A DNA stretch of 35,095 nt. Source: UBA7328 sp002471345. GTDB taxonomy: Bacteria > Bacteroidota > Bacteroidia > Chitinophagales > Saprospiraceae. Made by a program: the position numbers and the translations under genes. Positions 30,275-35,095 of the stretch are shown piece by piece (position 1 is the stretch's first letter; the number at the start of each line of letters is the position of its first letter). The DNA lies in contig CAXGOB010000053.1 of the NCBI GenBank assembly GCA_964011275.1, positions 1 to 35,095 on the forward strand. The letters run 5' to 3'. The notes below the pieces were generated by a model. The model was not told where the DNA came from and searched no databases. It was given only the letters and a program-made list of their open reading frames with translations.

Positions 30275-30605
30275 TGCTATTGTTTTGGAGTTTAATTATA
30301 GGCAATTTTTATGAAATCGAAGCCATTAATCCAACTAAATTGGAAATGTGTGATTTATTGAGCAGTTTCATCTCAATGCTAAAATTTGATGCCCTTTTTA
30401 AGTGGTAATTATAGCCTTGGTTCTTTGCAAAAGATATATAATAGTGAGAAGTCAACAGTTAAATTTAAATCACTTCATATTGCAATCCTTTGTTAGTATT
30501 CTCTATATTAATGGCTATTGAAAATTGATTGTGGGGAAAATCTTTTTGGCTTACTGGTTTGATTGATTATGTATTCTCAATTTTTTTTATTCAAAAGATA
30601 AAAAC
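30275..30605. other. Divergent intergenic region
   Basis: This 331-bp AT-rich spacer lies between the divergent VPS10-like and cyclase genes and must carry both promoters. A TTTGC at about 30425 and a TTTG at about 30489 could be -33 elements for the plus strand, but neither has a clear TAnnTTTG partner at the right distance. No hairpin or repeat stands out. Confidence 0.4.
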
Positions 30606-32555
30606 TTGATCTTGAAGAGCTTATTTTCTACCCTATTTATCATAATCCTGAATTCTAGCCTTTTTTCTCAATATGATTTAGATTCATTATGGAATATTTG
30701 GCAAGACTCGTCCTTGTCAGATACCATTCGATCAGAGGCATTAGAGGACTATATCTACGATGGCTTCTTTAATACTGATCCAGATAGTGCTATTTTTTAT
30801 TCTAAAGAATTATATGAATTCAATAGAAAGTCCAATAATGAAATAGGTTTAGTAAATACCTTACGACTAGAGGCTTATATCAATTTCAGAATGGGTAAAT
30901 ACAGTAAAGCTTTGGGTTCATATCAAAAAGGCCTCGATATTGCCAAAAGTATAGATTATAAAGAAGGCATTGGAGATATTCTTCTGAAAATCGGCTATCT
31001 ATATCACGACAATGAAGATGTTCTTCGTGCTCTTGATTATTACCAACAGAGTTTAGAGATTTTTGAGGATATCGGAGAAAGAGATGGAATTGGTTCTGTT
31101 TACAATGAATTTGGAAGTATATATAGAGCAGAAAGAGAGTATGTAAAAGCGTTAGATTATTATCTAAAAAGCATAGCAATTAATAATGAAATTGACAACG
31201 ATGATAGTAATGCGGCTATGTTTCTCAATATTGGAAGCCTTTATCTTGATCAAGAAGATTTTGAAAAAGCTCTCGATTATTTTCAGCAAGGGTTGGTCAT
31301 TTATGAAAAATTTGGAGACAAGTTAGGCATTGCTTCAGGACTAGCTGGAATAGGAAATGTATATGGTGATAAAGGTGATTTGGATAATGCGCTGATTAAA
31401 CATGAAGAAAGCCTAAATATTAGCCGCGAAATCGAGGACCTGCAGGGTAGTATTAATAGCATGCTTTATATAGGAAATATATTTTTTGAGAAAAGAAATT
31501 TCACTAAATCTATTGAATATTGCTTGGAGAGTCTAAGTATGGCCAAAGAAATAGGAGATATAGGTGGTCAAGAAAGTTCTTTCAGTTGTCTATACGAAGG
31601 CAACAAAGCACTAGGTAATCTAAATATGGCCTTGTCTAATCTAGAACAGATGCTCATAGCAAGTGACAGTGTAACAGGAGAATTGAATTTAAGGAAACTC
31701 CAAGAAATAGAATTCTCCAAACAGCTCCTCAAGGATAGCCTGCTTCGCGTAGAAGAGGACATGAAAATAGAGCTGACTCATCAGACAGAGTTACGTCAAA
31801 AAGATAGAATCAACAACATTGCTCTAGGTATGGGCTTGTTTTTTTTATTGCTTTCAGGAGGTTTATACACTAGATGGCAATACATTAAAAAAGCCAAGTC
31901 AGAAATTGAAAAAGAGAGAGATCGATCAGAATTGCTATTGTTAAATATCCTGCCTGCAGAGATCGCAGCAGAATTAAAAGAAAAAGGTGAAGCAGCTGCT
32001 CGTGATTTTGATTTGGTATCTATTTTATTCACTGATTTTAAAGGCTATACAGAAAAGTCAGAAAAATTAACGGCCAAAGAGCTAGTAGATGAGATAAATA
32101 CTTGCTTTATGGCCTTTGATCATATTTGTGAAAAGTATGACATTGAGAAGATAAAAACTATAGGTGATGCTTATATGGCGGCAGGAGGGCTACCTGTCCA
32201 GACCGAAGACTTCGTTAAAAATACGGTCTTAGCTGCACTAGAAATGCAGATATTCATTACTGATAGAGTAAAGAAGAAAAAAGCCAAAAATGAAATCCCT
32301 TTCGAGATGCGCCTAGGAATTCATACAGGCCCTGTAGTCGCAGGAATTGTAGGGATTAAGAAATTCCAATATGATATTTGGGGTGACACTGTAAATACTG
32401 CATCTAGAATAGAAAGTTCTGGAAAGGTCGGCAAAGTGAACATATCTCAACACACCTACGAAATTATTAAAAATGACCCTCAGTTTAGTTTTATATCTAG
32501 AGGCAAAATTGAAATCAAGGGTAAAAGTGATATGAATATGTGGTTTGTATCATAA
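30606..32555 (+). CDS. TPR-domain membrane adenylate cyclase (class III)
   Basis: The product has a signal peptide (SLFSTLFIIILNSSLFS), a series of TPR repeats (about residues 70-360, e.g. ALDYYQQSLEIFEDIG), a coiled stretch, one transmembrane segment (about 405-424, GLFFLLLSGGLYTRW) and a C-terminal class III cyclase domain (about 445-649). Metal-binding Asp477 (FTDFKGYT) and Asp521 (IGDAYMA) are present. Lys517 and Asp590 (QYDIWGD) match adenine-specifying residues, and Asn597 and Arg601 (VNTASR) the transition-state residues, so ATP-to-cAMP activity is expected. The TPRs should face the periplasm and the cyclase the cytoplasm. No ATG precedes the signal peptide: TTG at 30606 or, more naturally, TTG 30612 (then MKSLFS) must serve as start. 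Bacteroidota have many such TPR-cyclases. Confidence 0.92.
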   Translation: MILKSLFSTLFIIILNSSLFSQYDLDSLWNIWQDSSLSDTIRSEALEDYIYDGFFNTDPDSAIFYSKELYEFNRKSNNEIGLVNTLRLEAYINFRMGKYSKALGSYQKGLDIAKSIDYKEGIGDILLKIGYLYHDNEDVLRALDYYQQSLEIFEDIGERDGIGSVYNEFGSIYRAEREYVKALDYYLKSIAINNEIDNDDSNAAMFLNIGSLYLDQEDFEKALDYFQQGLVIYEKFGDKLGIASGLAGIGNVYGDKGDLDNALIKHEESLNISREIEDLQGSINSMLYIGNIFFEKRNFTKSIEYCLESLSMAKEIGDIGGQESSFSCLYEGNKALGNLNMALSNLEQMLIASDSVTGELNLRKLQEIEFSKQLLKDSLLRVEEDMKIELTHQTELRQKDRINNIALGMGLFFLLLSGGLYTRWQYIKKAKSEIEKERDRSELLLLNILPAEIAAELKEKGEAAARDFDLVSILFTDFKGYTEKSEKLTAKELVDEINTCFMAFDHICEKYDIEKIKTIGDAYMAAGGLPVQTEDFVKNTVLAALEMQIFITDRVKKKKAKNEIPFEMRLGIHTGPVVAGIVGIKKFQYDIWGDTVNTASRIESSGKVGKVNISQHTYEIIKNDPQFSFISRGKIEIKGKSDMNMWFVS

Positions 32556-32914
32556 ATTATTTGATAAAAGCAGTTCTACTCTTTTTTATCTAAAAAATTT
32601 ACTCTAGTATTCCCTTAAAGATCCTACTCTTTGAAATTTCCTTATCAATCCTATGATTAGAATAGTCGATTTATGTTATTTTATGAATACATCGATTTTT
32701 TTTAATCACAACTTCTTATTACAAAAGTGTTTGCTATTCCTATGAATATTTTGGAAAAGGGTCCAATGATTGAGATTTCTGATTAGGCTGTATAAAAAAG
32801 GAAATATTAAATCAGTAGGAACTAAAATTAGCATTGAACATGAAATATATTGTTCCCTAAAAATTATAAAATTTGACTTTCAGGATGAAAGTAGTAATTC
32901 TGAAGTATAGAATT
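32556..32914. other. Non-coding stretch after the cyclase gene
   Basis: No gene is visible. An AT-only inverted repeat (GATAAAA near 32570 with TTTTATC about 20 nt later) next to T tracts may help end the cyclase transcript. The rest is AT-rich and may contain the unrecognisable 5' part of the photolyase relic that follows. Confidence 0.35.
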
Positions 32915-33440
32915 CTAGGCTTTATTCAAAGCTAGAAGAAAATTTTGAATTCTCTTTTGGATTATAAATAAGTTCTATCCTTATGCGAATCAGAAACCTG
33001 GTGAAAAAATGCGTGGCTCCACTAAAATCATTCTGTTTAGAATGAAGGCAACGTTAGTTTCTATATTATGCCATTATTTAGATTGTGACTGCAGAAATGG
33101 GGCTCATCACTAAGCATAATTATTTTTAGATGATGAGCCGGGAATCGATTTTAAACAATTCCAAATGTAGATAGGAACAACAGGAATCAATACCGTAAGG
33201 ATGTATAATCATGTCATGTAGTCAAGAGATTACAATGCAGAAGTGATTTTTATCAAAAATGGGTCAATGAACCAAAGAATGTTCTTAGTAAACTAATACA
33301 TGAACTTTGGAAAATTACCCCTCTAGAGAAACAATTGATGAATCTTTGGCTGAATTGTCCAGATCGTATCTTAGATCTAGTAGAATCGACAAAAAAGTAA
33401 CGAATAAAATATGGGTCATCGAAATAATACTTTGGTGAAG
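32915..33440 (+). pseudogene. Relic of a photolyase/cryptochrome FAD-binding domain
   Basis: Conserved blocks of the C-terminal FAD-binding domain of cryptochrome/photolyase proteins appear in order on the plus strand: FRMKATLVSILCHYLDCD (33036-33089; family FRMRAMLVSF...DWR), LDDEPGIDFKQFQM, IGTTGINTVRMYN (family TGINTIRIYNP), VIFIK then KWVNE (family FIKKWVPEL), LIHELWKITPLEKQL (family IHEPW) and finally HRNNTLVK (family WGHRKNPLVK). Stops interrupt the frame: TAA at 33111 and 33117, and TAG after QFQM and after NHVM, where the family has Gln. A one-base loss in the A run near 33255 shifts the frame between FIK and KWV. The N-terminal antenna domain is not recognisable. Clearly non-functional. 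Confidence 0.8.
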
Positions 33441-33924
33441 TTCAAAAAGTTACAGAATTATAACATTGCATACCAGAAATAAGAATGTCATATGGCAATG
33501 AAATAAGGATTGTATTCGAATATTAAGCCTGTGTGATTATTGGCTATTGCTTTTATAAATGGGTTGCAAACTGTAGGTAAATATCATAACAACAAGGTTG
33601 AAAATTTAATAATTGAATGATCCGGATGAATGAAAAATGAGTGTCTATGTATCTATTTGTACTAAAAAAAATGCTATTTTTTAATCTGCGTTTTAGAAAA
33701 AAATGAAATAATTCACAGGGCTTTTTGTCTGTATTTGTAATGTATTAGGCAGAATTAAATGAAAAATTTCAGTATTTCAAATCTACAATATCATAGTTTT
33801 GATGTAAGTTAATAATCTGTTTATTTACAGAATTGAAGAGAGGTCAAACGTTAGTAATGAGATTAAGTCAGCAGAGAGTGAAGAAAATCAAATCTTGGCT
33901 TTAATCACGGCCATAAATAAAAAA

Positions 33925-33945
33925 AGAGCTACAATATGTAGCTCT
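33925..33945 (-). terminator. Rho-independent terminator, minus strand
   Basis: A perfect 8-bp stem (AGAGCTAC at 33925-33932 with GTAGCTCT at 33938-33945) and a 5-nt loop. Read on the minus strand it is followed by TTTTTTTATTT, a standard intrinsic terminator. No intact minus-strand gene ends here now, so it is probably left from a lost gene or ends a non-coding transcript. Confidence 0.65.
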
Positions 33946-33947
33946 TC

Positions 33948-34028
33948 ATAAGGGTGTTAAAAAATTATAAGGGTGTTTAGGACATGATCCTGATAAAAGT
34001 ATTTGTGTTTAAAGAATAAGGGTGTTTA
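33948..34028. repeat. Three copies of ATAAGGGTGTTTA
   Basis: The 13-mer occurs at 33948-33960 (one mismatch, ending TTAA), 33967-33979 and 34016-34028, all in the same orientation. They lie next to the minus-strand terminator. Function is unknown. Confidence 0.6.
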
Positions 34029-34648
34029 AAGTAGAATTCAGTAAGAGGTGTGACTTTTTCATATCCTCTACGAATTCAAATTTAGCACTCACAATTACTT
34101 TTCACAACAGTCTATTAGATTTTCTTGTTGGTAAAAAATTCCATTTATTTTATTTGAATAATATCATAATATATTGATTAGCAGATGGTTGTGATAATTA
34201 ATTGTGTTTGCTTCAAACCATTTTGTAGATTGAGGTTGTTATTTTGAAGATTTTTTTGTCCAAAAGCATCAAAACTTAGAGCTATTAGTCAGTTTAAAAT
34301 AAGCTTTGCGCTTAATTGATTGTTCCATTACCAATTGTGCTCTAATACAATGATTACCTTTCCTTTATCCTTAGAATCCAAATAGACAGCATAGGCGTAC
34401 AAAATTCGGCAATAGTCATACTAAATAAAATTTGATTTAGACTTTGCCTCGGGAATCTTTGTTAATAGAAATCTTTTTCCTAAAAATTATTCAATTCATA
34501 ATTTTGATCATAAGTTGAAAAAACTTTGATTCATTCTTTCGAGAAACAGGATAATTATGAATGCCAATTAACCCAATAACGGAGAATGAGAGACTAGACT
34601 TATTAGATCCCAAGTAGTTAAATTCGGTATTGAGTTAAAATCATTTTT

Positions 34649-34673
34649 AATAAGCCTGTTGTTGAGGCTTATT
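34649..34673 (-). terminator. Hairpin downstream of the collagen-like gene
   Basis: A perfect 9-bp stem (AATAAGCCT at 34649-34657 with AGGCTTATT at 34665-34673) and a 7-nt loop lie about 87 bp past the stop of the minus-strand gene. There is no T tract on the minus strand, so its role as terminator is uncertain. Confidence 0.4.
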
Positions 34674-34759
34674 GTATACTGCTAATCCAATGGTTGGCAT
34701 TTTGGACCAAGAGAACTTGGTGTAAGAAAGAGAAGATCTCCGAAATGAAATTATTTAGT

Positions 34760-35095
34760 CTAGTCGTGCCCACTTAAGATTATCCAATTTATTCCATTGA
34801 AAAGAATTATTCCTCCCTGTCCAATTTCATTCAACTTTAACTCTTTCAGAAAAGGTTGTTGTCCAATATTCTTTTCAAACTTTACATCATTTGAACCTGA
34901 AGCAAGGGTGAGGTAAACAATTTGCCCACGTGTGCCACCTGTTAGTTGTACGGTCTGTTCTTTAATATTCAGGTTATTCAAAATAATCCAGTTCTCATTT
35001 GACGCATCTATGGTGATATGATTTGTAAATCTGGTTTGTAACGGATTACTTATGAGATTTCCATCTTCACCCTTATCACCCTTATCACCCTTATC
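34760..35095 (-). CDS. Collagen-like repeat protein, C-terminal part (5' partial)
   Basis: The frame is open to the window edge and ends at TAG (34762-34760), giving at least 111 residues. It begins in Gly-X-Y repeats, DKGDKGDKGEDGNL, encoded by perfect 9-bp repeats, and continues into a roughly 95-residue beta-rich C-terminal domain (FTNHITIDASNENWIILNN, GQIVYLTLASGSND, GGIILFNGINWIIL). The TTG at 34981 is internal and not a start. GDK-rich collagen-like proteins with such C-terminal domains occur in Bacteroidota and phage tail fibres, where the repeats trimerise; surface or fibre location is inferred. The N-terminus, and so any signal peptide or anchor, lies outside the window. Confidence 0.82.
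   Translation of the reverse strand, partial: DKGDKGDKGEDGNLISNPLQTRFTNHITIDASNENWIILNNLNIKEQTVQLTGGTRGQIVYLTLASGSNDVKFEKNIGQQPFLKELKLNEIGQGGIILFNGINWIILSGHD

Larger units (their letters stand above)
33441..34759. other. 1.3-kb non-coding stretch with repeats and faint relics
   Basis: No intact gene is seen on either strand. It holds a minus-strand terminator hairpin, three 13-bp direct repeats and a second hairpin (listed separately). On the minus strand at about 34330-34430 a short frame reads YAYAVYLDSKDKGKVIIVLE and then a stop. This resembles the C-terminal end of zinc-type alcohol dehydrogenases (YxxSxxxxGKVVI), but it is too short to assign firmly. Confidence 0.4.

Noticed and set aside
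33101..33139. 9-bp inverted repeat GGCTCATCA / TGATGAGCC as a regulatory hairpin
   Set aside because: It falls inside the photolyase relic, where both arms are explained by former codons (GAHH and DDEPG).
33450..33590. HigB/RelE-like toxin relic (PEIRMSYGNEIRIVF)
   Set aside because: The match is one short block with a stop right after it and no antitoxin nearby; not enough to call.
33948..35095. Link between ATAAGGGTG in the 13-bp repeats and the collagen-repeat DNA
   Set aside because: The shared 9-mer is in opposite orientation and different context; probably coincidence.
35066..35095. CRISPR-like short repeats
   Set aside because: The 9-bp units have no spacers and encode Gly-X-Y residues in frame.

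Overview
The window looks like a chromosomal segment of an AT-rich Bacteroidota bacterium, most likely close to Saprospiria. The grounds are two type A T9SS C-terminal sorting domains, a GEVED domain, an HYR-like/dockerin/cohesin-like surface protein, Cys-poor Ig/PKD-like adhesin repeats, VPS10-type BNR propellers and few Shine-Dalgarno sequences. No rRNA, tRNA, CRISPR array or intact transposase was seen. All three stop codons end intact genes here, so the code appears standard.

Layout. (1) 3-1340: 3' part of a GEVED/lectin-like T9SS cargo protein. (2) 1341-2223: graveyard with a multiply stopped relic of the DUF885-like gene found intact at 23799, and a possible transposase scrap. (3) 2224-7614: a 1.8-kaa dockerin/cohesin-like T9SS protein cut by two in-frame TAA codons. 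(4) 7758-15487: three tandem 2.6-kb paralogues (A, B, C) of a secreted fibre-like protein with a GDYAEY module, followed by an Fn3/Ig/PKD adhesin (15577-19728). (5) 19729-20237: regulatory-looking spacer and a new 59-aa ORF overlapping the next gene by ATGA. (6) 20238-23641: fourth paralogue D and a small secreted protein that appears to carry the C-terminal module missing from D. (7) 23799-25454: DUF885-like lipoprotein. (8) Minus strand 30274-25476: VPS10-like propeller protein and amidase-signature lipoprotein sharing a TGATG junction. (9) 30606-32555: TPR, transmembrane segment and class III adenylate cyclase. (10) 32556-34759: non-coding stretch with a relic photolyase/cryptochrome FAD domain, short direct repeats and a minus-strand terminator. 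(11) 34760-35095: C-terminal end of a minus-strand collagen-like protein running off the window.

The most unusual content is the A-D family: signal peptide, an N-terminal IKIGNY/IRWN/FEGWNG region, a beta-repeat shaft, a hydrophobic segment with a Cys pair, a GDYAEY domain resembling phage-appendage autoprocessing domains, a coiled coil and a helical tail. Only A is an open frame. B is shifted by an exact 11-bp tandem duplication, C has two in-frame TAG codons and D has a one-base frameshift, yet all four remain otherwise well preserved. This could be recent decay, switching by reversible mutation, a reservoir of silent copies, or partly sequence error; the sequence alone cannot separate these.
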